From Gigaspora margarita (lineage: Eukaryota > Glomeromycota > Glomeromycetes > Diversisporales > Gigasporaceae): DNA of 64,000 nt. Below are positions 56,584 through 64,000 of the stretch, piece after piece. The translations under genes and the position numbers were made by a program. The DNA lies in contig WTPW01000023.1 of assembly GCA_009809945.1 (NCBI GenBank), positions 216,848 to 280,847 on the forward strand. The letters are read 5' to 3'. The notes below the pieces were generated by a model that ran no database searches, was not told where the DNA came from, and saw nothing but the letters and a program-made list of their open reading frames with translations. How positions within the stretch are numbered: position 1 is the first letter of the stretch; each line of letters begins with the position of its first letter.

Positions 56584-57120
56584 CAGTGTTGTACATGGGA
56601 CAGTTGGGACTAGTATTTAAAATAGAAATTTTAATTTACCGGTACATGCACCTGTTATATAAAAAAATACCGGTTCAAAAAAAAAACAACCTGCATTAGT
56701 AGAAAATGATCATCAGATCATTGGGGGCACATAGATGCACGCACCGGTTACTTCAAAAAATTCCGGATCATGCACCGTTTGTTGCACCAGCCCAATTTTA
56801 AAATACCGGTATATGCAATATAAAAAACGGTAGATCCGGATTTTTATCATGCTATTTTATACACTGGTTGGGACATGAGTTGGGACATTTTGGAACATTT
56901 TGGAACAATTTTTTAAATTGAAATTATTTAAAATTTTATTAAGATAATCTAATTTAATTTTTTTAAAAATGTGTTCAGCACCTAAAAAAATATATAATCA
57001 TGTATTTTTTTAAATTAATTTATTAATTATTAAGACTTGGAACATAGTTGGAACATTTGGGACACTGGGATGTTGGGACATGCCAAAAAAAGGCTAGGAT
57101 AGCAAAAATGTACAACACTG
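56584..57120. mobile_element. hAT-type element inserted at the edge of another, 537 bp
   Basis: Ends CAGTGTTGTACAT and the exact inverse. Left flank CTCTAGAG (56576-56583), right flank CTCTAGGG (57121-57128): seven of eight match, and the form is the nTCTAGAn consensus of hAT targets. The right flank overlaps the start (TAGGG) of the next element, so this one inserted later. Subterminal words TTGGGACAT/TGGAACATTT repeat. Inside, ACCGGT(A/T) words at 56638-56830. No transposase. Confidence 0.85.
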
Positions 57121-57412
57121 CTCTAGGGTGTCCAGGATTATGCGAAAGCATGATATGCGCATAATTTACCAATTTTTCATATTGCATATGCTTCACATAA
57201 TTTGACAAAAACAAGCACTCAGATCATGTAGCTGAAATATGATTGGTTGTTGGGAGATATTAACTTTATTGGCAATATTCAGCAATACTTAATTTGGGTA
57301 GCAGAAAGTAAATTCCAAAAAGTTCTGATATAGAAAATGAACCTAAATTACAAACATAGTTGAACTAAAAATTTCAGCAAGTGTCCAAAAAATTCTGAAG
57401 AATAAAATTAAT

Positions 57413-57852
57413 CATATGCTCCGATTTTTGGAATTTATAAAAAAAGCTTATTTTTTTAAAACTTTAAAGCCAAATAATTTTTGGTCTACTGGTCCATTTT
57501 AAATGATTTTACTATCAAAATGTTCATCTCTTTGAGACGATTCCAACGAGTCCAAAATCATAAAAATCCAATTACAGGGTCATGAGAAAATGCATTATCA
57601 AATAGGTTACGCACCTGAAATTGGTTTGATCTACGTCAAACCAATTTCAGGTGCGTAACCTATTTGATAATGCATTTTCTCATGACCCTGTAATTGGATT
57701 TTTATGATTTTGGACTCGTTGGAATCGTCTCAAAGAGATGAACATTTTGATAGTAAAATCATTTAAAATGGACCAGTAGACCAAAAATTATTTAGCTTTA
57801 AAGTTTTAAAAAAATAAGCTTTTTTTATAAATTCCAAAAATCGGAGCATATG
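57413..57852. repeat. Almost perfect 440-bp palindrome
   Basis: CATATGCTCCGATTTTTGGA at the left end is the exact inverse of the right end. The two arms of about 214 bases agree base for base as far as read, apart from one or two positions (for example CAAATAATTTTTGG versus CAAAAATTATTTAG). The loop is about GATCTACGTC. The arm contains ATGTTCATCTCTTTGAGACG and CTACTGGTCCATTTTAAATG, the module shared with 18.7, 48.3 and 51.7 kb. Confidence 0.85.
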
Positions 57853-57854
57853 TT

Positions 57855-58013
57855 ACATATGGGGACCCCATAAAAGAAGGCAGTGGGTAAAAAATTTTTT
57901 TAAAAAACTCATTTTCTCAAGGAATTAAAGTTTAGAAATGCAATTTTTATAAAATTACAAAATCAAAATTTTTTGTCAACCACCTTCTTTTGCTGTGAAG
58001 GTTCCCATATAGT
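57855..58013. mobile_element. MITE, about 159 bp
   Basis: Ends ACATATGGGGACCCCATAAA then AGAAGG, inverse to CCTTCTTTTGCTGTGAAGGT then TCCCATATAGT (imperfect). The interior is A/T homopolymers. Similar in design to 19609-19768. Confidence 0.6.
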
Positions 58014-58335
58014 TACAATAATAAAAAACACATAATCAATTGCATAATTTTAAATTTATTTTGCATTCATCGCATAATCAACCTTAGTTTACCTGCATAA
58101 TTTACCTCATTGCATTGCATAATCCTGGACACCCTAATGTACTCTAAGGTATATGCATCTCTATCATGTGACCTATATAGACTGCCATAAAATTTAAGAT
58201 CAGGTGTAATTTACATGATCAAAAATTCAAAAAAAATGTTCATTTTGACAAAAATCACTTATTTCACAAGAAATTGCATACTAAACCACCTACTGTATAT
58301 TAATAAAAGTTTTTCTTGAGTGATTTTACTATATA

Positions 58336-58386
58336 ATAGCCTAAACCCTAACCCTAACATAGTTCTTACCCTAATCCTAACCTATA
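58336..58386. repeat. Telomere-like CCCTAA repeats, interstitial
   Basis: AAACCCTAACCCTAACATAG followed by ACCCTAATCCTAACC. Short and degenerate, flanked by ordinary sequence. Comparable words at 17487-17509. Not a chromosome end. Confidence 0.6.
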
Positions 58387-58639
58387 TCAGTATTATAGTT
58401 TTGTAATATTATATGATCAAAATAAAGGGTACAAAAAATTTAATGTACCCTACAACCCTATAAAAACTCGATACACAGAAATACATGTATAAATACGAAA
58501 TTGTATGCAGGTAAGCACGTGTTTCATAATCACTGCACGGAAACTGCACGGAAAATGATCATCCAAAAAATTTAATACACGTTATCACACGAAAAGTTGA
58601 AATCCATGCACTATCGTGCATAGTATTAATCCATATATT

Positions 58640-59160
58640 GACGTGTATTGATCTTAAATGATCACATAATTTCTGTGCACTAACGTGCACAATTGTTAAG
58701 ATTCTTAACAATCATAATTTTTGTGCACAGACGTGACAATCGTTAAGATTCTTAATGATCATAATTTTGTGCACTAACATGCACAATCATTAAGATTCTT
58801 AACTATCATAATCATAATTTTCGTGCTCTGACATGCACAATCATTAAGATTCTTAACGATCAAAATTTCAGTGCACTCACATCACGATCATTACAATCGT
58901 TAAGATTCCTTAACGATCAATTTTAACAATCATTTCTGTACATAATGTTAATGCATTAATATCTTATCGTTTTTAACGAGCATAATTTTTGTGCATGATA
59001 TCACAATTGTCACAATTGTTAAGATCCTTAACGATCATAAGTTCATATACTAACGTGATGATCATTAAGATCCTTAATGATCATAATTCTGTGCATTAAC
59101 GTGATGATCATTAAGATTCTTAATGATTATAAATTCTGTGCATTGATGCGCACAAAAACA
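58640..59160 (+). repeat. Left arm array of about 50-60 bp hairpin units
   Basis: About ten units: GTGCACTAACGTGCACAAT, then CGTTAAGATTCTTAACGATC, then ATAATTTTTGTGCAC. Each unit contains a self-complementary TTAAGATTCTTAA and an ACGTGCAC half-palindrome. Units have drifted (AACGTGATGATC, ACATGCACAATC). Confidence 0.8.
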
Positions 59161-59394
59161 TTCATTTTGTTGTTTTTTTGTTTTTTTTTTTGCCCTTAAT
59201 AAAAATTTTCGTGCATTGATACGCACAAATTAAGCAAATAATTATTTGCTTTTATTTTTTTTTTATTCATAATTTTATTAGATAAATGTTCTTGTCACCC
59301 CCCGTTACATGACATGTTTGTCACGGGTCATGTGCAATATATAAACAATGATCATTGATGATCATTGATAATCTTTTTTTTTCTTTGCTTTCGC

Positions 59395-59830
59395 TTTCTC
59401 TTAGTTTGACCCGTGTACATGTCTAACTAACCTTTATTTTTTTTTTTAGGCAATAGTCTGTTACTGGAGTTGTTGTTACTGGAATCATCTTTGGTGTCGT
59501 CATTGCTGGAGTTGTCTTTGGAGTCGCTGCTTTTGGAGTTACTGATTTTGTCGCATTCTTGTTTGCTCTTTCGGTGTGGTGGCTTTTTCATAGTTTAACC
59601 TGTGTATATGTGTAGCTACACTTGTTTTAAGAAGAAAGTCTTTCACTGAAGTTGTCGTTGGATTACCATGTTTTTTTTTGCAGGTAGTAGTTTCGTCACT
59701 TGCATCACATTCTTGTTCATTTTTCAGTGTAGTGGGTTTTTTCGCAGGTTGACCCGCGTATGTGTTTAACTACTGTTGTTTTTTTTAAAAATAATAGTCT
59801 CGTCGCTGGTGTCGTCATTGGTGATGCAGT
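59395..59830 (+). repeat. Tandem units encoding hydrophobic Gly/Val stretches
   Basis: Three units of about 130-190 bp: TTGACCCGTGTACATGTCTA, a T-run, AGGCAATAGTCTGTTACTGG, AGTTGTTGTTACTGG. In unit 1 a frame reads VTGVVVTGIIFGVVIAGVVF then GVAAFGVTDFVAFLF and runs to a stop after SLTCVYV. Units 2 and 3 have lost this frame. A T-run plus AG looks like a splice acceptor, but a stop (TAG) lies three codons before the peptide. It resembles the minus-strand GV fragments at 23.9 and 24.6 kb. A relic of a small membrane-protein gene is possible. Confidence 0.4.
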
Positions 59831-60064
59831 TTTTTTGGAGTCTTTCTGGCCCTGATACGACTACGTTGTATTTGGTGATGTGAATTCATCATTTGAATAG
59901 GTTTTATGGCACAATTTCAGGTTCATTTCTGGAGTTTCACTTATTTTAGTACGTTGTGTTGTGCTATATTACGGTGGTTTAGGGTTAGATAAAGGTTAGG
60001 GTTGAGTTAGTATAATAGAATTAGATAGCCATTTTCGGGTCAGGGTTAGAGAAGTGTTTTCTTA

Positions 60065-60195
60065 TTCGGCATGTAAAATATTAAAGTATTTGTATTATAA
60101 AATTAGTTAATAAAATACAAAATTTAGTTAATAAAACTTATAAAATTTAGCTAATAAAATTATAAAATTTAGTTAATAAAATAGTTAATAAAATA
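60065..60195. repeat. Short tandem, TTAGTTAATAAAAT units
   Basis: About five units of AAAATTTAGTTAATAAAAT with small changes, in the loop region of the giant foldback element. Confidence 0.7.
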
Positions 60196-60244
60196 ATGCA
60201 TATACGATATTTATTATGTATATATATATGGATATGCTATTATA

Positions 60245-60400
60245 TGTTACCTGCACGTAAACATGCACGAGACAATGCACGTGAAAACACATAAAATTGC
60301 ACATTATTATGTGCACTGTTGCACAGAATTCGTGCCTTATTACGTGCTGTAAACGTGCTTTCCCATACATTGTCTCGTATAGATTTACGTGCAGGTTCAT
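60245..60400. repeat. Palindromic segment with ACGTGCA words
   Basis: TACCTGCACGTAAACATGCA is inverse to the region near 60380-60396 (TTTACGTGCAGG), with CGAGACAATG versus CATTGTCTCG in between. Open frames on the minus strand (60185-60515) are just this palindrome read through. Confidence 0.65.
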
Positions 60401-60549
60401 GTGGTTCCATATCCAACTTTCCCATGTATTGCAGTATCGTTCCGTGCTGCAATTTGTTATAGGGCAAGTACATTGACATTAATTCAAAAAAAAATAAAAA
60501 ATAAAAAAAAAGCAAAAAAAAAAAACAAAAAAATAATTATTTATTTACT

Positions 60550-60715
60550 TATGTGTTAGTGCACATCAGTGCATAGAAATTATGATTATTAAGAATCTTA
60601 ATAATTGTACAAAAATAATGATTTTAAGAATCTTAACAATTGTGACAATTGTAACATTAGTGCATGGAAATAATAAACATTAAGAATCCTAATGACTGTG
60701 ATGATTGAGTAGAGA
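60550..60715 (-). repeat. Right arm array of hairpin units, part 1
   Basis: Inverse of the left array: GTTAGTGCACATCAGTGCAT, AAATTATGATTATTAAGAAT then CTTAATAATTGT, in three units. The array breaks off at GATTGAG (60711) and resumes at 61480. Confidence 0.65.
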
Positions 60716-60936
60716 TTCTACGCGAGTCAAGTATTACCCGAGTTACCCGCGGTTAGCCGGTCAACCGGGTAATTACTAGAGCTACCCAGGTAGATTCACC
60801 CGAGTAATACCCAGTTAGATTCACCCAAGTAATACCCGGGTAATGCCCAAGTAGGAATAATCAGATATCAATGATGAATTGTAACTAATAGGTGTCATCA
60901 AACACAAGACTTTTATATACCATAAGTACTTGTTAT

Positions 60937-61070
60937 TGGTCATGTTGTTGATGATAACTGATTATTCACTAGGACACTGTGCTTATGACGTGACCAAAGG
61001 GCACGTCATAAAGCGGTGTCTGCTGTGAAGAAATCAGCGATTATCGTTAACAACATGACCCAATAACTAC
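60937..61070. mobile_element. Foldback MITE, about 134 bp
   Basis: ATTGGTCATGTTGTTGATGA then TAACTGATTA is inverse to the end (ATCAGCGATTATCGTTAACA then ACATGACCCAAT). Centre TTATGACGTGAC/GGGCACGTCATAA. Confidence 0.75.
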
Positions 61071-61073
61071 ATT

Positions 61074-61257
61074 ATTGTACATTTCTGACGTAAGCACCTA
61101 GCCATTTTCTGCATCTTATTGGGTCATTTCTAAACGCGATACACAAATTTTGTTCACCTCCGATAGGAGGTGAACAAAGTTTGTGTATCATGTATTAGAA
61201 TTGACCCAATAACATGCATGAAAATGGTTAGGTGCTCACATAAGAAGTGTACAATAA
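61074..61257. mobile_element. Foldback MITE, about 184 bp
   Basis: ATTGTACATTTCTGACGTAA then GCACCTAGCCATTTTC, inverse to GAAAATGGTTAGGTGCTCAC then ATAAGAAGTGTACAAT. Centre ACACAAATTTTGTTCACCTC / GAGGTGAACAAAGTTTGTGT. Confidence 0.8.
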
Positions 61258-61480
61258 CTTAAATTACTTATTATATGTACTGAATAGATTTTATAATATG
61301 AAATGTATGAAATTTTTACGCGAACAAAAACTCGAACAAATGTAAAATTTGATTGGTTACAATAAAATTCTTGTAACCAATCACATGAAGTTTACTCAAG
61401 CATAACGAGTAAGATTTTATACTCGGGTATATCTATTGATTACTCACCGATTAACCGAGTACCGCTTTTTTGGCCGAGTT

Positions 61481-61860
61481 GATTGTGATATATCAGTGCA
61501 TTGAAATTATAATCATTAAGAAGCTTAATGATTGTGTCGTGCCTGAAGTTAGCATTTGCTTAGAGTTGCAACTTCAAGCACTTGACGTTACACTTGCCTA
61601 AAATTACCTGCTAACGCGTGCAAGATGATCTAATTTCAAGGGTTAATTTCAGTCAAGTGCAATTTCAGGCACCTAAAGTTATAACTTCAGGCAGTGTCAA
61701 CTTCGGGAATGACATCAGCTCATGATCATTAAGATCATTAAGAATCTTAATGATTGTGCATATTAGTGCACAGAAATTATGTGATCGTAAAATTAATAAT
61801 GATTATGTATCAATATACAGATATAATATTATGCATAACAGTGCACAAATTTCGTATTAA
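61481..61860 (-). repeat. Right arm array of hairpin units, part 2, with family C insertion
   Basis: Units resume (CAGTGCATTGAAATTATAAT then CATTAAGAAGCTTAATGATT) and are interrupted at 61536-61725 by family C, whose ends GTGCCTGAAGTTA and the inverse TAACTTCAGGCA(GTG) make it look like a TIR element. Then ATCATTAAGAATCTTAATGA and GTGCATATTAGTGCACAGAA continue the arm. Confidence 0.6.
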
Positions 61861-61975
61861 ATTTTTGAATAAACAGTTTCTGCAAGTGATTATGAACCCA
61901 TTTTTACCTGTATAAAACCTTGTATTTATGCATATACTTTTGTGTACTGCTTTTTCATAGAGTATATGATACCAA

Positions 61976-62660
61976 TTAAATGATATATTGGTGAGATGAA
62001 TATCTGAAAAATATGCAACAATGAAAAATTATGTACATACCGAAAGTGAATATTTTAGGACATTATATGTGAATCATCAATAATGTTACTATAAAATTCA
62101 ATAAATTTGAACTTATCTCATATTTTAGATTTCTTTGTAGTTTAGCTTTTTTTTTTTTTAACAAATCAAATATTTTAGAATAGACGAATTGTAAATTTGA
62201 ACTATGCAAGGATGATATTTTCAAATACTGCATAAGATATCATAAATGGCCGTGTGACGTTGCACGCAAAATTCAGAACGAAAAGAATGTTCTCAGTTTA
62301 TGAATAAAGTGTATTACTTTAAATAAAATATATCGAATAAAAAAAAAAAATCAGTAAAAAGATCTTATACAACTATACCACTATATGGCAAATCAACCTA
62401 GTTTTAAGTAATTTAAACTTAAACGATATGTCCCTAGGAAATTAGCAAGCGAGATTGCGCCGTAACAGTAAAGCGAGCGATCAGCCAGCGACTTTTCGAT
62501 AATAGGAGGGCGCCTGAATCAAGAATATTTACAGTGCCGGTGTGGGGAGACTAGTCAAGTATTACTATATGAGAAAAAAAAATTTTTAGAGGCACAAATA
62601 TTACCTATTTCAGAAAAATGAACATAGAAACGGCCCAATAATAGTTATTTATGAGTATGT
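61976..62660. other. No gene; a G+C-richer patch near 62450-62560
   Basis: GCGAGATTGCGCCGTAACAG and AAGCGAGCGATCAGCCAGCG stand out from A+T-rich surroundings. No ORF or RNA structure was recognised. Confidence 0.35.
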
Positions 62661-62673
62661 AGTGAATTACATA

Positions 62674-62738
62674 GTTACACACGGTTCATATTCCGTGCAT
62701 TCGGCACAGGGTTTAAATATGAACCCGTGTGAGTAACC
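62674..62738. repeat. Short imperfect inverted repeat
   Basis: GTTACACACGGTTCATATT pairs with AATATGAACCCGTGTGAGTAAC around a loop of about 25 bases. Probably the core of a small MITE; the TTGTGCAATAAGAATACACT phrase nearby suggests more, but limits are unclear. Confidence 0.45.
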
Positions 62739-63429
62739 GGGTTAACAATCTCGTGCCAATAAGTAATGAAAAAAGCATGGGTTGTCACATAAGACTTGTG
62801 CAATAAGAATACACTACTTAACTGCGGATTCACAAATTCGTAAATTTGGGGTAACCAAAAAATTTCAGATTATGTGATTTAATGATCGCGATATATCGAT
62901 TATATCAGTTATACGATGTTTATTAATAAAATTTTTCATAAAAAATAGTAAAGCGAAAGTTATTTGATTTTTTGAATATGTGAATAATGTAAATCACACG
63001 ATCTGAATTTTTTTTGAGTGGGCGATTTAACTCAGGTTATTTTTGCATAGCGCGCGTAGTACTGTACGTACGTATCATCTCATAAGATTAATTTGCTAAT
63101 ATGAAAAAGGCATAAACTAAAAATGTGTAGTTATCCTAATTAACAGTTTATCGGGTGAACAATGCAATTTCATAAACAAATATGCAAGTCATTACAAATT
63201 CAAATAGTCAAAGTTAGTCAGAATTTCTTAAAGCCCAAAGAACTCCGATCTATTATTTATTTTTAGCTTAGCGTTAACATTTCGGAATGGAATTTTCATG
63301 CAACATATGTATTATTTTTAATAATTTGACTGACACATCATGTGTCATTTCGGATCTCGGCAATTTTATTTTACCGAATGAATACTAAAATTCCGAGATG
63401 CAGTATAATATATCAATATCCAATAAAAT
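62739..63429. other. No gene seen
   Basis: Single-copy-looking A+T-rich sequence; a GTACTGTACGTACGTA microsatellite at 63060-63075. No ORF supported. Confidence 0.4.
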
Positions 63430-63996
63430 TACTGTATGTGTTCGAAAATATGCTACCTTTTTTGGACAAAAAATTACACGAAAAGTCGTGGAGTAGCTTA
63501 TTTTCGGATTTTTGAATTTTTTAAAAAATTGAGAAACGTAATTTACCGTACCCCCTTTGATCGGTACCCCCTTGATTTGTACCGGGTATATTTCAAGGCT
63601 ATTTGTTGTGGTGTTTTGTAAGGTACCCGGGTACAAATCAAGGCTGATTTACTAATAATAATTTTTTTTTACTTATGGGCCTCCACACAACGTACCCCCA
63701 CCATACAAGGTACCCGGGGGTACGAATCAAATTTTTTACCACGTGAAATTAAATCGTACCCGGGTACCTTGCACGGTAAATTACGGTAATAAAAAGTTGT
63801 TCAAACGTTACCAAAATTTTTATTATAGATGTATTTTGGTGTCCTGAACAAGTTTACTTAATGGCACTTTTGAGGTTTACTTAGTAAAATTTAGATTTTT
63901 ATATGTAGCAACTGCTAACGGATTTTTTAAAATTTTTGAAAAAAATCAGGGGGTAGCTTATTTCAGGTAGTAGCTTATTTTCGGACATATACGGTA
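63430..63996. mobile_element. AAGCTACC foldback element carrying an inserted MITE
   Basis: Ends TACTGTATGTGTTCGAAAAT then ATGCTACC, and AGTAGCTTATTTTCGGACAT then ATACGGTA. The core has GTTTACTTAATGGCACTTTT and TTTACTTAGTAAAATTTAGA as at 41316-41637. Without the insertion (63541-63781) it is about 326 bp, matching the complete copy. Confidence 0.8.
63541..63781. mobile_element. MITE with ATTTACCGT ends and GGTACCCGGGTAC words, 241 bp
   Basis: Left end ATTTACCGTACCCC, right end GTACCTTGCACGGTAAAT (inverse, imperfect). Internal GGTACCCGGGTACAAATCAA, GGTACCCGGGGGTACGAATC and CGTACCCGGGTACC are local palindromes around CCCGGG. The empty site is seen in the copy at 41316 (AAAACATACTAATAAAAATG). 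Confidence 0.75.
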
Positions 63997-64000
63997 TACA

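Larger units (their letters stand above)
57124..58136. mobile_element. hAT-type element, 1013 bp, with inserted palindrome and MITE
   Basis: Ends TAGGGTGTCCAGGATTATGC and the exact inverse, with subterminal GCATAATT words. Its 8-bp TSD ATGTACTC is at 58137-58144 on the right and at 56571-56578 on the left, separated from the left end by the younger element 56584-57120. Inside lie a 440-bp palindrome (57413-57852) and a MITE (57855-58013). No ORF. Confidence 0.85.
60716..61480. mobile_element. Insertion in the right arm with GAGTAATACCCGG words
   Basis: The array unit is interrupted between TGATTGAG (60704-60715 area) and TGATTGTG (61481-61488), which may be an 8-bp duplication with one change. 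The left part has five RAGTAATACCC/TACCCGRGTA words (60735-60850). The right part has ACTCGGGTATA and TTAACCGAGTACC (61425-61462). Two palindromes fill the middle. The terminal repeats are not clear, so the class is open. Confidence 0.5.
58448..61975. mobile_element. Giant foldback element, about 3.5 kb, hairpin-array arms
   Basis: The outer ends match inverted: ATACACAGAAATACATGTAT, AAATACGAAATTGTATGCAG, GTTTCATAATCACTGCACGG (58470-58560) against the reverse of 61865-61955 (GTACACAAAAGTATATGCAT, CATAATCACTTGCAGAAACT). Next inside are arrays of CGTTAAGATTCTTAACGATC units on both sides in opposite orientation. The centre (59240-60530) holds the GV-coding tandem, a TTAGTTAATAAAAT array and a further palindrome. 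The right arm is enlarged by later insertions. No transposase was recognised, so class and mobility are unknown. The exact ends are uncertain by some tens of bases. Confidence 0.65.

Noticed and set aside
58336..58386. Telomere (CCCTAA) end
   Set aside because: Only a few degenerate units in the middle of the sequence; equivalent words occur inside a MITE at 17.5 kb.
60185..60515. Minus-strand frames of 71 and 91 codons
   Set aside because: They read through the ACGTGCA palindrome in the loop of the giant foldback element; no conserved features.

Overview
The window looks like gene-poor, very A+T-rich nuclear DNA of a fungus, most likely an arbuscular mycorrhizal fungus (Glomeromycotina). 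The reasons are: two intron-rich genes with short GT..AG introns (about 70-200 bp); a SAM-dependent methyltransferase and a large secreted/multi-pass membrane protein of types I know as expanded families in Rhizophagus/Gigaspora-like genomes; and a dense, nested load of hAT, Tc1/mariner, PIF/Harbinger-like, SINE and foldback elements. There is no operon structure, no CRISPR and no plasmid or phage module. The species assignment is inference.

Layout. 0.2-1.6 kb (minus): a seven-exon methyltransferase gene; joining the exons gives 876 nt, 291 codons plus stop. 1.6-33 kb: repeat land, holding foldback elements (5.3, 6.3-7.0, 18.4-19.0, 19.6, 20-21.5, 27.1-27.9, 28.4 kb), a hAT-type element with a perfect 8-bp target duplication (10.9-11.6 kb), minisatellite arrays (12.6-13.2, 16.3-17.0 kb), TTTGA/TCAAA arrays, a tail-to-tail pair of mariner-type MITEs (30.8-31.1 kb) and a PIF/Harbinger-type MITE (31.76-31.99 kb). 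33.2-36.9 kb (minus): the other clear gene, nine exons, 988 codons, with signal peptide, Asn/Thr-rich ectodomain and C-terminal membrane block. A four-copy 104-105 bp tandem array lies just upstream of its start. 38.0-38.8 kb: second hAT-type element. 40.5-41.2 kb: wrecked Tc1-like transposase. 42.0-46.1 kb: a three-level nest (host repeat > mariner-type element > hAT-type element and, separately, a tRNA-derived SINE). 48.8-50.9 kb: a decayed multi-exon gene or transposon ORF. 51.9-54.2 kb: a large repeat interrupted by a 130-base assembly gap, related to 22.4-25.6 kb. 54.6-55.1 kb: a second SINE. 56.6-58.1 kb: one hAT-type element inserted into the edge of another. 58.4-62.0 kb: a 3.5-kb foldback element with arms made of tandem hairpin units. 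63.4-64.0 kb: a foldback element carrying another MITE.

Only the two spliced genes look intact, and nothing in the sequence links them functionally. The remaining open frames are mostly low-complexity or transposon-derived. I made exon boundaries, TSDs and palindromes by reading the sequence; no alignment or database search was run.
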